64,000 bases of DNA from Azophilus sp965220835 (lineage in GTDB: Bacteria; Pseudomonadota; Gammaproteobacteria; Pseudomonadales; Azotimanducaceae), in contig OZ244842.1 in the NCBI GenBank assembly GCA_965220835.1, forward strand, positions 2,976,001 to 3,040,000, written 5' to 3'. The notes under the pieces are model-generated. The model saw only the letters and a list, made by a program, of their open reading frames with translations, did no database searches and was not told the DNA's origin. The stretch's first letter is position 1. Each line of letters starts with the position of its first letter. Of the stretch, positions 51,390-60,447 are shown one piece after another. The position numbers were made by a program, and so were the translations under genes.

Positions 51390-52130
51390 ATGGCCATCCC
51401 CACTCCCCTCGCTTGGGCTTTGCTGGCGTTGTGCTGCGGTATGGCCCAGGGCAGCGTTGGGGAGCCGCTGAAAGTTGCGGTGGCCGCGAATTTTCGCCCC
51501 GCGTTCGTCATAGTGGGTGCGGATTTCGAGCGTCTTCACGGCTTGGAGGTTGCGCCGGTTTTCGGCTCCTCCGGGTTGCTGGCCACACAGATACGCCAAG
51601 GCGCGCCCTTTGCGGCTTTCCTGTCCGCAGACATGGCCAGGCCCGCGGCACTGGTGCGCGACGGGCTCGCCAAGGGCCCGGTTCGCGTTTACGCGCGGGG
51701 CCGGGTGGCGCTGTGGACGCCCGGGGGCAATGCCAGCCCGGCGGACCTTGAAGCAGGCCGCATTGGCCTGCCGAACCCCAAGCTGGCGCCGTACGGCCAA
51801 GCCGCCGTGGAGTGCATGCAGGCGCTGGGGGCTTGGGCGGGCGTTCAGGACCGGTTGGTGTTCGGCAACAACGTGGCTCAAGTTGGGCATTTCCTCACCG
51901 CAGGCTCCTTGCCCGCCGGATTTGTCGCCCTCGGCCAGCTCATGGCGGTTGATACGCCAGCGGAGCGCTTTTGGGTTTGCCCGGAAAATGCCCACCGGCC
52001 CATCGAGCAGGGCGCCGTGGTGATGCGGCGCAGCCCCATGGCGGCCGCGGCCGAGACTTTGCTGAACTTCATCACGGCACCGGCCCAGCAAGCCCTCCTC
52101 ACGCAGTTGGGCTATGGCACCGATGGCTGA
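51390..52130 (+). CDS. modA: Molybdate ABC transporter, substrate-binding protein ModA
   Basis: 246 aa with a signal peptide (MAIPTPLAWALLALCCGMAQG). PLKVAVAANFRPAF and VFGSSGLLATQIRQGAPFAAFLSADMARPAALV are the oxyanion-binding loops of the family. It delivers molybdate or tungstate to ModBC in the periplasm. It overlaps modB by 8 bases. Confidence 0.95.
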   Translation: MAIPTPLAWALLALCCGMAQGSVGEPLKVAVAANFRPAFVIVGADFERLHGLEVAPVFGSSGLLATQIRQGAPFAAFLSADMARPAALVRDGLAKGPVRVYARGRVALWTPGGNASPADLEAGRIGLPNPKLAPYGQAAVECMQALGAWAGVQDRLVFGNNVAQVGHFLTAGSLPAGFVALGQLMAVDTPAERFWVCPENAHRPIEQGAVVMRRSPMAAAAETLLNFITAPAQQALLTQLGYGTDG

Positions 52131-52785
52131 GGACGTGCTGGCGAGCCTCCTGCTCACCGCGGCCTTGGCGGGGGCAACAAGCGTGGCGCTGCTGATCCTG
52201 ACGCCGCCCTTGGCTTGGTGGCTGGCACGCACCCAACGGCGCGGCGCCTCGCTGGTGGAGGCGCTGGTGGCCTTGCCCCTGGTGCTGCCGCCCACGGTGC
52301 TCGGCTTCTACCTGCTGCTGGCCATGACGGAAGACGCTTGGCTCGGCGCCGGTTGGCGCACGCTTACCGGGCAACCCTTGGCGTTCACCTTCAGTGGCTT
52401 GGTGCTGGCATCCATCGTCTACTCGCTGCCCTTTGTGGCCCAGCCGCTGACGGCCAGCTTTCGCAACACGCCCGCCGAGTTGCTGGACGCGGCCTCGGTC
52501 ATGGGCATTTCTCCAACGGCCCGCTTTCTGCGTTTCATGCTGCCCCTGCATCGGCGGGCGTTAGTGGCGGCTGGCGTGCTCGGTTTCGCCCACACCGTTG
52601 GCGAATTCGGGATCGTGCTGATGATCGGCGGCAACATTCCCGGCGAAACCCGCGTGCTGTCCATCCTGCTGTTCGACCAAGTGGAATCGCTGGACTACGC
52701 GAGCGCCCATCTGACCGCCGCCATTTTGCTGGTGGTCTCCCTCACGGCCCTGACCCTGACCTACGGCACCTTGCGGCGGCCATGA
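52123..52785 (+). CDS. modB: Molybdate ABC transporter permease ModB
   Basis: 220 aa from ATG 52123; ATG 52114 is an alternative. About five TM helices. The cytoplasmic EAA-type loop contacting ModC is seen as LLDAASVMGISPTARFLRFMLPLHRRALVAAGVLGFAHTVGEFGIVLMIGG. LPLVLPPTVLGFYLL is a typical family segment. Confidence 0.95.
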   Translation: MAEDVLASLLLTAALAGATSVALLILTPPLAWWLARTQRRGASLVEALVALPLVLPPTVLGFYLLLAMTEDAWLGAGWRTLTGQPLAFTFSGLVLASIVYSLPFVAQPLTASFRNTPAELLDAASVMGISPTARFLRFMLPLHRRALVAAGVLGFAHTVGEFGIVLMIGGNIPGETRVLSILLFDQVESLDYASAHLTAAILLVVSLTALTLTYGTLRRP

Positions 52786-53828
52786 GCTTGACGCTGAAAG
52801 GCCGCTTCGCACCACCCGGCGGCTTTGAGCTGGAGGTCGATCTGGAGTTGCCCAGCAGCGGCGTCACCAGCGTGATTGGCGTCTCCGGTTCCGGCAAGTC
52901 CACCCTGCTGCGGTTGATCGCAGGGCTGAACCAATCATCGGGCTTCCAAGTGATGCTGGACGGCCAGGATTGGAGCACCCTGCCCGCCCACCGCCGCCCA
53001 ATCAGCATGACGATGCAGCAACCGGCGCTCTTCCCCCATTTGACGGTGGCCGGCAATTTGCGCGCCGTGCCGGGCGGCAGCCGGTTCGATGAAGCGGTGC
53101 GCCGCTTTGGCTTGGAAGACCTGCTGGAACGCAAGCCCGCCGCGCTTTCCGGAGGCCAGCAGCAACGGGCCGCCTTGGCTCGGGCCTATCTCAAGCCCGC
53201 CGCGCTCTGGCTGCTTGACGAACCCCTCTCGGCGCTTGACGCCATGGCCCGGGCGCGGCTGGCGCCGATGCTCGGCGAACTGTGCCGAACCTTGGGCAAG
53301 CCCGTGATCTACGTCACCCACGCGCTCAGTGAGGTGGTGCAAGTCGCCGACCATCTGGTGATTCTGGAAGCTGGCCGGGTGATCGGCGCGGGCCCGCCAA
53401 ACAAAGTGGCCGCCGAACTGGACCACCCCCTGTCGCCGATGATCGACACCGGCGCCATCCTTGCCGTTGAATTTGACGCCTACGACGCAGCCCACGACCT
53501 CAGCACCTTGCGCATCGGCGCCCAGAAGCTGCGGGTGCGGGGCAACCTGAGCCAAGCGCCATCACCCTTGCGCGTCCAGATCCCCGCCCGCGATGTCGCC
53601 TTGGCCTTGGAACGTCCGCTGGGCACCAGCATCCTGAACTGCCTAGAGGTTACCCTCACCAGCCTGGCCCCGACCCCGGACGGCGCGGTGTTCGCGGAGC
53701 TCGACTGCGCCGGACAGCCCTTGCGGGCACGCATCACGCGCCTGTCCCAGGAAAACCTGCGGCTCGCTCCCGGCATGGCGCTGCACGCCTTGGTGAAGTC
53801 GGTGGCGTTGGATGTCCGGAGCGACTGA
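52782..53828 (+). CDS. modC: Molybdate ABC transporter ATPase ModC
   Basis: 348 aa, ATGA overlap with modB. Walker A is GVSGSGKST, the signature LSGGQQQRAALARA, and Walker B LWLLDEPLSALD. The C-terminal 120 residues form a Mop-like domain that can bind molybdate and regulate transport. The operon is modABC with no modE. Confidence 0.96.
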   Translation: MSLTLKGRFAPPGGFELEVDLELPSSGVTSVIGVSGSGKSTLLRLIAGLNQSSGFQVMLDGQDWSTLPAHRRPISMTMQQPALFPHLTVAGNLRAVPGGSRFDEAVRRFGLEDLLERKPAALSGGQQQRAALARAYLKPAALWLLDEPLSALDAMARARLAPMLGELCRTLGKPVIYVTHALSEVVQVADHLVILEAGRVIGAGPPNKVAAELDHPLSPMIDTGAILAVEFDAYDAAHDLSTLRIGAQKLRVRGNLSQAPSPLRVQIPARDVALALERPLGTSILNCLEVTLTSLAPTPDGAVFAELDCAGQPLRARITRLSQENLRLAPGMALHALVKSVALDVRSD

Positions 53829-54219
53829 GAGCGGGCGCCATCGCCGCACCAATCTGACTTTGCTAAGGATCCCAGCAACAGACACCTCAATTGGCGCGAC
53901 TTGAAGAGGCGTTGCTCGAACTTTCCAAAGCATCGTTGCGCCTCAACCACCGGCAAGCCGCACTAACCGGCCAGGGGCTCAAACATCCTAAGGTTCGGCC
54001 CACGATAGCAAGCCACCGGCGCTCCCATGGCATCACCCGCCCAACGGCGCGCGCCGATTTGCTGCGCTGAGTTGACCTGGACCTGCTAGGGATCTTGCGA
54101 CGGGGGCCCGGCAATTGAGTTGCGGCTGACACCAAACTTCAAGGCGCAACTGCGTTCGGTGGCTGGCGAGTCAACCACACCCATCAACGACTGGAATTAC
54201 ATCAGTTAGTCGTAGATTA
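53829..54219. other. 391-bp stretch without recognised gene
   Basis: Lies between the converging modC and acyltransferase genes. Short frames cross it on both strands but none shows family features. I see no terminator with a T run and no repeat of note. It may hold decayed coding sequence. Confidence 0.4.
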
Positions 54220-55389
54220 TCAACTCACTGCTTGCTCTCCGGCCCCAATCCCAAAGCGCCGTTTGTTTCGGACGAGGTTGGCGTACTGCTGAAAGAAGTA
54301 GGGCTGCTGGGCAGGCGGGCAGGCTGAAATCTGCGCCTGAAAGGCGGTTTCGACCTGGGCGTCTGGCGACACCGTATCCGGCAAGGAGTCGTCACCGAGC
54401 CGGCGAGCCGCCTCGACGTGCGTTGGGAAGACCTCAAGGCCCTTGATGATCTCCAGGTCGATGGCATCGGCCAAGGCTTCCGGTGAGTCAAAACCGCCCT
54501 CTGGAGGCGCCATGGGCGCGCCGAAGTGCAGCTGCACCCGGCCCTTGAAGCCGAGCATGCCCTCGACGATGCTCGAGAGGTCTTCGCCATCCGGCTTGTC
54601 ATACTTGCCGTGCAGGTCGGTGATGCACAGCTCCCGCGCCTTGCGCAACGCGCAAGGGTCGAGTTCATAGGTGATCGCCACCGGCACGATGTTGATGCAG
54701 CCGCACAGGCCGCCACGATCGTCCGCCTCCTTGCGCCAAGCGAGGGTCAGCATCTTGATGAGCGCAGGGTCGGTGCGGTCGAGGCCGTCCTTGGCGCGGC
54801 CCTCCCGCTGCGCGATCCAGACTGATTCCGCACCTTCCAAGGAGGCCCGGATAAAGGCTGAGGTGCGGTTGAGCGCCCGATACACCGCCTTGGCGCCGGT
54901 GACGCTGCGTTCAATCACGAAACTCTTGTTCAGGCGCATGAGATCGGCCGCATAGGGCTTGCCCAGCAGATTGTCGCCAATGGCAATGCGGGACGTGGCG
55001 TGTCCGGCACGATGGATGGCGAAGTTGACCAAGCCGGTGTCCATGATGATGTCGCGGTGGGTGGAAATGAACAGATAGGGCGTTCCCGGCGACAGCCGCT
55101 CCAAGCCGCTGACGCTGAAGTCCACAATGGTCTTCTCAATCAGCGCCTCCATGTGCCCGGACAGGAACAGCTGCACGTCGCGCACCGTGCGCAAGCGACC
55201 GGCCAAACGGTGCAGCAAGCGGCCGCCGAGCAAGCGGCCAAGCGGCGGCAGCAGCTTCGTGGCACGGGGAAACAGGTACCGTCCCACCACCGACTGCAGG
55301 TCCGAATCCCGCGCCAAGCGCGCGAGAACCCCCGGAACCTCCTCGTCCTGATAAGGGCGAATGCCCTCAAAGTCATGCATGAGGGGCAT
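54220..55389 (-). CDS. PlsB-like glycerol-3-phosphate acyltransferase family protein
   Basis: 389 aa from ATG 55389; ATG 55380 is equally possible. HxxxxD motif: ISTHRDIIMDTGLVNFA. The downstream motif IAQREGRAKDGLDRTDPALIKM matches the EGxRSR-type block of PlsB relatives, and VPVAITYELDP the last motif. At under 400 residues it is much shorter than PlsB (about 800). It probably transfers acyl groups to a glycerol phosphate or related lipid. The 81-bp hairpin array begins 12 bases upstream of its start. Confidence 0.85.
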   Translation of the reverse strand: MPLMHDFEGIRPYQDEEVPGVLARLARDSDLQSVVGRYLFPRATKLLPPLGRLLGGRLLHRLAGRLRTVRDVQLFLSGHMEALIEKTIVDFSVSGLERLSPGTPYLFISTHRDIIMDTGLVNFAIHRAGHATSRIAIGDNLLGKPYAADLMRLNKSFVIERSVTGAKAVYRALNRTSAFIRASLEGAESVWIAQREGRAKDGLDRTDPALIKMLTLAWRKEADDRGGLCGCINIVPVAITYELDPCALRKARELCITDLHGKYDKPDGEDLSSIVEGMLGFKGRVQLHFGAPMAPPEGGFDSPEALADAIDLEIIKGLEVFPTHVEAARRLGDDSLPDTVSPDAQVETAFQAQISACPPAQQPYFFQQYANLVRNKRRFGIGAGEQAVS

Positions 55390-55400
55390 GTTACCGCATG

Positions 55401-55645
55401 CGAACCTTGGCCCTAGGGGGCCAAGGTTCGTTGGAGTTGCGCTGGCGCGCAACTCTGTGCCTGTCTATTGGGGAGTGCGCCTGAGCCTTGGCCCTAGGGG
55501 GCCAAGGTTTGTTGGAGTTGCGCTGGCGCGCAACTCTGTGCGTGTCTATTGGGGTGTGAGCCTGGGCCTTGGCCCTAGGGGGCCAAGGTTCGTTGGAGTT
55601 GCGCTGGCGCGCAACTCTGTGCCTGTCTATTGGGGTGTGCGCCTG
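55401..55645. repeat. Three tandem 81-bp units, each with two perfect hairpins
   Basis: Units begin at 55406, 55487 and 55568. In each, CCTTGGCCC-TAGG-GGGCCAAGG is followed by TTGGAG and then GTTGCGC-TGGC-GCGCAAC, and ends with CTCTGTGC and a GTCTATTGGGG stretch. The period is a multiple of three and the frame stays open (27-residue repeats), but this looks like a side effect. The array fills the divergent region between the acyltransferase and MBL genes. On the minus strand the hairpin plus CCAACG matches the elements near 9.5 and 62 kb. Confidence 0.85.
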
Positions 55646-55702
55646 TACTTGGGCTTGCAATGCCTTACTATCGGCGGTGCAGCTTGGTGACGGAGCGGAC
55701 CG

Positions 55703-56668
55703 ATGACATTGGCAACACGGCCTTACGATCATGGATTGCTCGACCTTGGCAATGGCGGCTACGCTTGGCTGCAGCCGGATGGCGGCTGGGGGTGGAGCAA
55801 CGCCGGGCTGATTGTCGATGGGGATCAATCGCTCCTGGTCGACACCCTGTTCGACAAGCCCCTGACCGCGGATATGCTGAAGGCCATGCGCGCCAGCGAG
55901 CCCAAGGCCACCGCGGCATTCGACTTCCTGATCAACACCCACGCCAACGCCGACCACTGCAACGGCAACGAGCTGGTGGCCGAAGCTGAGATCATCGCCT
56001 CCCAAGCCTGCTTTGACGAGCTGGCCCGCGAACACCCAAACCTGCTGCTGAACTTGATGGAGCAGGCGCCTTCAATGGGGGAAGTGGGCGAGTTCTTCCT
56101 CTACTGCTTCAGCGACTTCGACTTTCGGGGCATCAACCGCACCTTGCCCACGCGCACCTTTGAGGATGAAATGACGCTGACGGTCGGCGACAAAACGGTG
56201 CGCTTGAAGCAGGTCGGCCCGGCCCACACGGCAGGCGACATCCTTGCCCATGTCCCCGACGACAAGCTGGTTTTCACCGGCGACATCCTGTTCATCGAAG
56301 GGCACCCGATCATCTGGGAAGGGCCCATCGGCAACTGGATTGCCGCCTGCGACCACATGCTGGCGCTGGACTTGGAATGCGTGGTGCCCGGCCACGGACC
56401 GGTGACCGACAAGCGCGGCGTCACCGCCATGCGCGACTACCTTCAATACGTGGCCGAGGAGGCTCGCAAGCGCTACGATGCCGGCCTTGGCGTGATGGAG
56501 GCGGCGCGGGACATCGCCCTAACGGACTACGATTCCTGGGGCGATGCGGAGCGCATCGTGGTCAACGTGGCAACGCTCTACAAGGAATTCGCCAACGACG
56601 CGGAACCCAACAACATCACTGAACTGTTCGGCCTAATGGCAGCCCTGCACAAGGAACGCCGCCGCTAG
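55703..56668 (+). CDS. MBL-fold metallohydrolase
   Basis: 321 aa, ATG 55703. Zinc ligands: NTHANADHCNG (HxHxDH type, with the first His of the THANADH block), GPAHTAGDI, and FTGDILF. VPGHGPVT gives a further His. Similar proteins act as thioesterases, lactonases or glyoxalase II-like enzymes. The long C-terminal helical part (YLQYVAEEARKRYDAGLGVMEAARDIAL) is typical of the MBL group with a helical tail. The substrate is unknown. Confidence 0.9.
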   Translation: MTLATRPYDHGLLDLGNGGYAWLQPDGGWGWSNAGLIVDGDQSLLVDTLFDKPLTADMLKAMRASEPKATAAFDFLINTHANADHCNGNELVAEAEIIASQACFDELAREHPNLLLNLMEQAPSMGEVGEFFLYCFSDFDFRGINRTLPTRTFEDEMTLTVGDKTVRLKQVGPAHTAGDILAHVPDDKLVFTGDILFIEGHPIIWEGPIGNWIAACDHMLALDLECVVPGHGPVTDKRGVTAMRDYLQYVAEEARKRYDAGLGVMEAARDIALTDYDSWGDAERIVVNVATLYKEFANDAEPNNITELFGLMAALHKERRR

Positions 56669-56737
56669 GGGTCCGAACCGACCCATCGGGAACTCCACAC
56701 TGGAATACCAGCAGTGACAGCAGGCGGGGAACGCACA

Positions 56738-57046
56738 ATGAAAAAATCGATCGCAACCTTGACCCTCTGCAACGTTGCCACCGTCGGCTGGGCAGGCGCA
56801 ACACCTGAAGACTTTGCCCGCAACCCACAAAATCGCAATGTCCTCAATTCTCCCACCGGGGACCATCTGGCGGCGATGCGCAAGCCCCTGCTGGCCCGCG
56901 GCATCGACCCCAAATGCCTGGAAATGAAAAACGACGGCCAAGGCCTCGTCAAAGCGCAAAACCGCACGGACTTCTTTCACGCGCTGCTGAACTTTCTGGA
57001 CCGGCACATCGGCACCGGGGAGAGATTCGCCGTGGCGGGCCGTTGA
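56738..57046 (+). pseudogene. S9 peptidase remnant with the catalytic middle deleted
   Basis: 102-codon frame from ATG 56738, with a signal peptide (MKKSIATLTLCNVATVGWAGA). TPEDFARNPQNRNVLNSPTGDHLAAMRK resembles the start of a secreted prolyl-oligopeptidase beta-propeller. It then joins in frame to LLARGIDPKCLEMKNDGQGLVKAQNRTDFFHALLNFLDRHIG, the very C-terminus of the family. About 500 residues including the nucleophile Ser and Asp are gone, and the catalytic EGHG is DGQG. It is either a pseudogene or a reused fragment. Confidence 0.65.
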
Positions 57047-57066
57047 TCGCCGCCTGAACTGCGGCC

Positions 57067-58794
57067 ATGGAGCAGGAAGCGGCAGCGGCCATCCTAGCCG
57101 GGTTTCGGGCCTATCGGCGGCACTTCGAGCGCATCACGGCGAGCGCTGGGCAACGCTTCATGGATGCCGACTGGCCCAATGTGCAAGCCACCAGCCAAAC
57201 GCGGCTAAACCTCTACAAGACCCACATCGACCGGGTGACGGCGAAAGTTGGCCGCGACCGGGGCACCGGCACTGAGGGACAGGAGCCCATTCATTGGCAG
57301 GCGGTCAAAAGCGCCTTCGCCAAGGCCATTTTGGCCATGCCTGACGGGGAACTCGCGGAGACCTTCTACAACTCCGTGCACCGGCGACTCAATCGCGAAC
57401 TGGCGCTGAACAACGAGCGAATGTTCCTCGCCACGTCCTTTAAATGCGGCCCGCCCCCACCTGCCGGGGAGAGCTTGACCAGCTGCTATCAGCCCGACGC
57501 CGGGCTAGCCGACATGGTGCGGCGCATCCTTAACGAGCGCGCGCCAGACACGCCTTGGCAGGACCAAGCCCGTGACATCCGCAACGTCATCCGCTCGCTG
57601 ATCGAGTCGCGCCCCGAGGTCGCCGCCGGGACGGATTTTCGAGTTGAGGTGGTTAACGCCCTGTTCTACCGCAACAAGGGCGCCTACATTGTCGGCAGGC
57701 TGCAGCTGGGCGCTGGCGCTGCGCAGCCCGTCGCGCTGCCGTTGGCGATCAGCGAGCAGGGAGAGGCCTATGTGGACACGCTGATTTGCGATGAGGACGA
57801 GCTGTCCATCGTGTTCAGCTTCACCCGCGCCTACTTCATGGTGCGCTGCCATTACCCCTACGGCTTGGTGCGCTTTCTCAATGAACTGCTGCCCAACAAG
57901 AAGCGCTCTGAACTCTATGCGGCCATCGGCCAGCGCAAGCACGGCAAAACCGAGTTCCACCGCGGCCTCATGGCGCACCTGCGGCAATCCAATGATGCCT
58001 TCATCGCCGCGCCCGGCATCAAGGGCATGGTGATGACGGTGTTCACGCTGCCGTCCTACCAGACGGTGTTCAAGGTCATTCGCGACCAATTTCCGCCGCA
58101 AAAGGCGGTGACCGCCGCCGAAGTGCGGGAGAAGTACCACATCGTCAAGCGCCACGACCGGGCCGGACGCATGGCCGACACCCAGGAGTTCACGGACCTG
58201 CGACTGCCGTTGGAGCGCTTCGACGGGGCGTTGATTGATGAACTGTGCGCGGCGGCCCCCTCGGCATTGCACATCGAGGACGGCCAACTGCACATCCGCC
58301 ACCTCTACACCGAACGGGCGATGACGCCGCTGAACCTGTACATCGAGAACGCCGACATGACCAAGCTGACCGAGGCGCTCGATGAGTACGGCAACGCGAT
58401 CAAGCAGCTGGCGGCCGCCAACATTTTCCCCGGCGACATGCTGCTGAAGAACTTCGGCGTCACCCGTCACCGGCGCGTGGTGTTCTATGACTACGATGAA
58501 ATCAGCTTCCTCACCGACATCAACTTCCGCGCGGTGCCGCAGCCGCGCACGCCCGAGGAGGAAATGGCGTCCGAGCCTTGGTACACGGTCGGCCCAAACG
58601 ACGTCTTCCCGGAGGAGTTCCGCCGCTTCCTGTTCGGCAAGCCGCAGATCAGACAGCTCTTCGATGCCCTGCACGGCAACCTGTTCACCCCGGCGTACTG
58701 GCGCAGCTTGCAGCAGGCGGTGGCCGAGGGCCGCGCCATGGACGTGTTTCCCTATCGCCGCAAGCGGCGTTTCTCCCACCAAGCGCAGAGTTGA
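57067..58794 (+). CDS. aceK: Isocitrate dehydrogenase kinase/phosphatase AceK
   Basis: 575 aa, full length. The N-terminal regulatory domain begins AAAAILAGFRAYRRHFERIT. The kinase-like domain holds FKVIRDQFPPQKAVTAAEVREKYHIVKRHDRAGRMADTQEF and the DYDEIS metal motif. It switches isocitrate dehydrogenase on and off to divert carbon to the glyoxylate bypass. aceA and aceB are not nearby. Confidence 0.97.
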   Translation: MEQEAAAAILAGFRAYRRHFERITASAGQRFMDADWPNVQATSQTRLNLYKTHIDRVTAKVGRDRGTGTEGQEPIHWQAVKSAFAKAILAMPDGELAETFYNSVHRRLNRELALNNERMFLATSFKCGPPPPAGESLTSCYQPDAGLADMVRRILNERAPDTPWQDQARDIRNVIRSLIESRPEVAAGTDFRVEVVNALFYRNKGAYIVGRLQLGAGAAQPVALPLAISEQGEAYVDTLICDEDELSIVFSFTRAYFMVRCHYPYGLVRFLNELLPNKKRSELYAAIGQRKHGKTEFHRGLMAHLRQSNDAFIAAPGIKGMVMTVFTLPSYQTVFKVIRDQFPPQKAVTAAEVREKYHIVKRHDRAGRMADTQEFTDLRLPLERFDGALIDELCAAAPSALHIEDGQLHIRHLYTERAMTPLNLYIENADMTKLTEALDEYGNAIKQLAAANIFPGDMLLKNFGVTRHRRVVFYDYDEISFLTDINFRAVPQPRTPEEEMASEPWYTVGPNDVFPEEFRRFLFGKPQIRQLFDALHGNLFTPAYWRSLQQAVAEGRAMDVFPYRRKRRFSHQAQS

Positions 58795-58812
58795 TTTAGG
58801 ATTGCTTCAATC

Positions 58813-59232
58813 ATGGTTTGGATTCGCTGGTTGCTAACGCCCTTGGCGCCAATCGCCGTCGCAGCTGCCGCGCTGGCGGCCGGGCTGCTGGTCATGCGTC
58901 AACTCAACCAAGCCTGCCCGCCGGATAGGATGGCCGGAGATCAATGCGTGGCAGCGGGTCACATCACCGCCTTGGGCGCCACCTTCTATGCGGTGGTCCT
59001 GCTGGCTGTCATCGGTGGCGGCTGGGCGGCGGCCCTAATCGCGCCTAGGGGCAGGCGCATCGCCGGGGCGCTGGCCGGATTTCTGGTTGCCGCGCTTCCC
59101 GGCGCCCTGTACGCGATGACTGACTGGGCGGAACTTGCGCCGGTGGCCGCCGCTTCGTTGGCCGCCGCTGGCCTGACGCTCTGGTGGATAGCGGCTCTAG
59201 AGCGCAATCGCAGGCGAAGAAGCTCTTCTTGA
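58813..59232 (+). CDS. Hypothetical membrane protein (4 TM)
   Basis: 139 aa, ATG 58813, 18 bases after aceK. TM helices: LLTPLAPIAVAAAALAAGLLVM, LGATFYAVVLLAVIGGGWAAALI, IAGALAGFLVAALPGALYAM and LAPVAAASLAAAGLTLWWIAAL. Two Cys lie in the first periplasmic loop (NQACPPDRMAGDQCVAAG). No family recognised. Confidence 0.7.
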   Translation: MVWIRWLLTPLAPIAVAAAALAAGLLVMRQLNQACPPDRMAGDQCVAAGHITALGATFYAVVLLAVIGGGWAAALIAPRGRRIAGALAGFLVAALPGALYAMTDWAELAPVAAASLAAAGLTLWWIAALERNRRRRSSS

Positions 59233-59399
59233 TCACGGCATTGAAAACCACCTTGGTGGTTGCCATCGCCATCATCAGCATCCCAGTCACTGCGATGGGA
59301 CAGAAAGCGCCTGGCTGTTCTTCGTAGTGCCGGTCCCCGCCTTGTGGTGTCCGTGCAAGCCTTGGCGCTCTTGCGCATCTCGCGGCCCAATTCGCTACG

Positions 59400-59750
59400 C
59401 TAAGGCAACGAATCAGCCACGTGGCAGTCGAGGCAGCGCCGGGTGGGGCCATGGGGTTCGCCGGCCACCTGCCTTTCCATGTGGCAGCCTCGGCACAGGC
59501 CGTGGAACTGGGTTTCGAGAAGGTGGCCCACCTCCGCTGAGCGTTCGTGGCAGTCGAAGCACAGGCCGGTGCCGGTGCGGTCCACGAAGTTGTGGTGGCA
59601 ATCGACGCAGTTCTCCGCGCGATGATCGGTGTGGGCAAAGCTCACGGGCAGCAACGGCGCCTGCGCCACCCAGCGGCGCTGGGTTTCCGAGGTCCAGAAC
59701 CAAACGGTCAGGAACAGGACGGCCAGCACTCCCGCGACAAGCACGCGCAC
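59400..59750 (-). CDS. Membrane-anchored tetraheme cytochrome c
   Basis: 116 aa, GTG 59750. One N-terminal TM anchor (VLVAGVLAVLFLTVWFW) and four CxxCH heme sites: CVDCH (48-52), CFDCH (64-68), CRGCH (86-90) and CLDCH (106-110). Extra His residues (HTDH, HH) can be distal ligands, as in small class III-like cytochromes. It directly follows the cytochrome b-type gene, whose stop is one base away, so they probably form an electron-transfer pair. Confidence 0.9.
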   Translation of the reverse strand: MRVLVAGVLAVLFLTVWFWTSETQRRWVAQAPLLPVSFAHTDHRAENCVDCHHNFVDRTGTGLCFDCHERSAEVGHLLETQFHGLCRGCHMERQVAGEPHGPTRRCLDCHVADSLP

Positions 59751-59751
59751 G

Positions 59752-60423
59752 CTAGAGATTTCTCAGCACGACGAGGGTAAGGCAAACCACCGCCAGCGCC
59801 GCGAAGACTTGGCGCCCCAGCAATCCGGTGCCCCCCGAAACCGCATAAGGCTTGAGCATCCAGCGCCTTGGCCCAGGAAGCAGGGGCCATAGCGCGGCCA
59901 CGGCGAGCAGCGCCCCCAGCAGCGCCATCTGATGGCCTTGGTTGACGTAGAACGCGCTGCCCGCCACATGGTAGCCCGCGCCGGCAATGATGACGGCCGA
60001 TAGCGCCCAGTGCACGCGGCGGAACGCCTGCCGGTTGGGGTAGATGCGCCGCCGCACCTTGCCGGCGGTGAGCACGCTTAAGGCCAGCAGCCCCAGCGCC
60101 AGCAAGCCCGCCGCCATGAACGGCGGCATGGTGGGCTTCAAGTACTCCAGCAGGGTGGCGTCCAACGCCAAGAGGTAGCCGCCGTGCAGCAAAGTCGCAC
60201 CCACGGCCAGCCAAGCCAAGGCTCGATGTAGGCGGCTGCGTCCGGGCTCCAGGCTGAGGACCAGAATGAGGGCGAGGGCCACAAAGCCCAGGCCGTTGCC
60301 GAAATCCCAGAGCCAGCCGCCTGCTGCCGGCGTTGGCGTCAGCCAGGCCAAGGCGCATAGCGCTGCAGTGATGACCGGCAGCCAGCCCGCCGCAGACTCT
60401 GTGGATTCGGCGTTCACAGGCAC
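59752..60423 (-). CDS. Ferric-reductase-like / cytochrome b-type membrane protein
   Basis: 223 aa from GTG 60423, about six TM helices. Histidines placed in helices (HRALAWLAVGATLLHGGYLL; FRRVHWALSAVIIAGAGYHVAG) suggest two b hemes as in the ferric-reductase-like transmembrane domain. It is cotranscribed with the tetraheme cytochrome. Together they could move electrons across the inner membrane; donor and acceptor are unknown. Confidence 0.8.
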   Translation of the reverse strand: MPVNAESTESAAGWLPVITAALCALAWLTPTPAAGGWLWDFGNGLGFVALALILVLSLEPGRSRLHRALAWLAVGATLLHGGYLLALDATLLEYLKPTMPPFMAAGLLALGLLALSVLTAGKVRRRIYPNRQAFRRVHWALSAVIIAGAGYHVAGSAFYVNQGHQMALLGALLAVAALWPLLPGPRRWMLKPYAVSGGTGLLGRQVFAALAVVCLTLVVLRNL

Positions 60424-60447
60424 CCCACCATGGGCGGCGGTTGCCCG

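Noticed and set aside
51333..52295. 320-codon minus-strand frame opposite modA
   Set aside because: modA is unmistakable on the plus strand and overlaps modB as expected.
55361..55690. 109-codon frame with three 27-residue repeats
   Set aside because: The repeat length is 81 bp, a multiple of three, so the frame stays open by arithmetic. There is no ribosome site, and the conserved feature is the DNA hairpins.
59246..59261. AACCACC-TT-GGTGGTT palindrome
   Set aside because: The two-base loop is too short for a stable terminator and there is no T run.
59229..59327. Possible 32-residue one-TM peptide (KTTLVVAIAIISIPVTAMGQKAPG) starting at TTG 59229
   Set aside because: It would overlap the stop of the previous gene and is hydrophobic, but it has no ribosome binding site and no recognised family. 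I could not separate it from chance.
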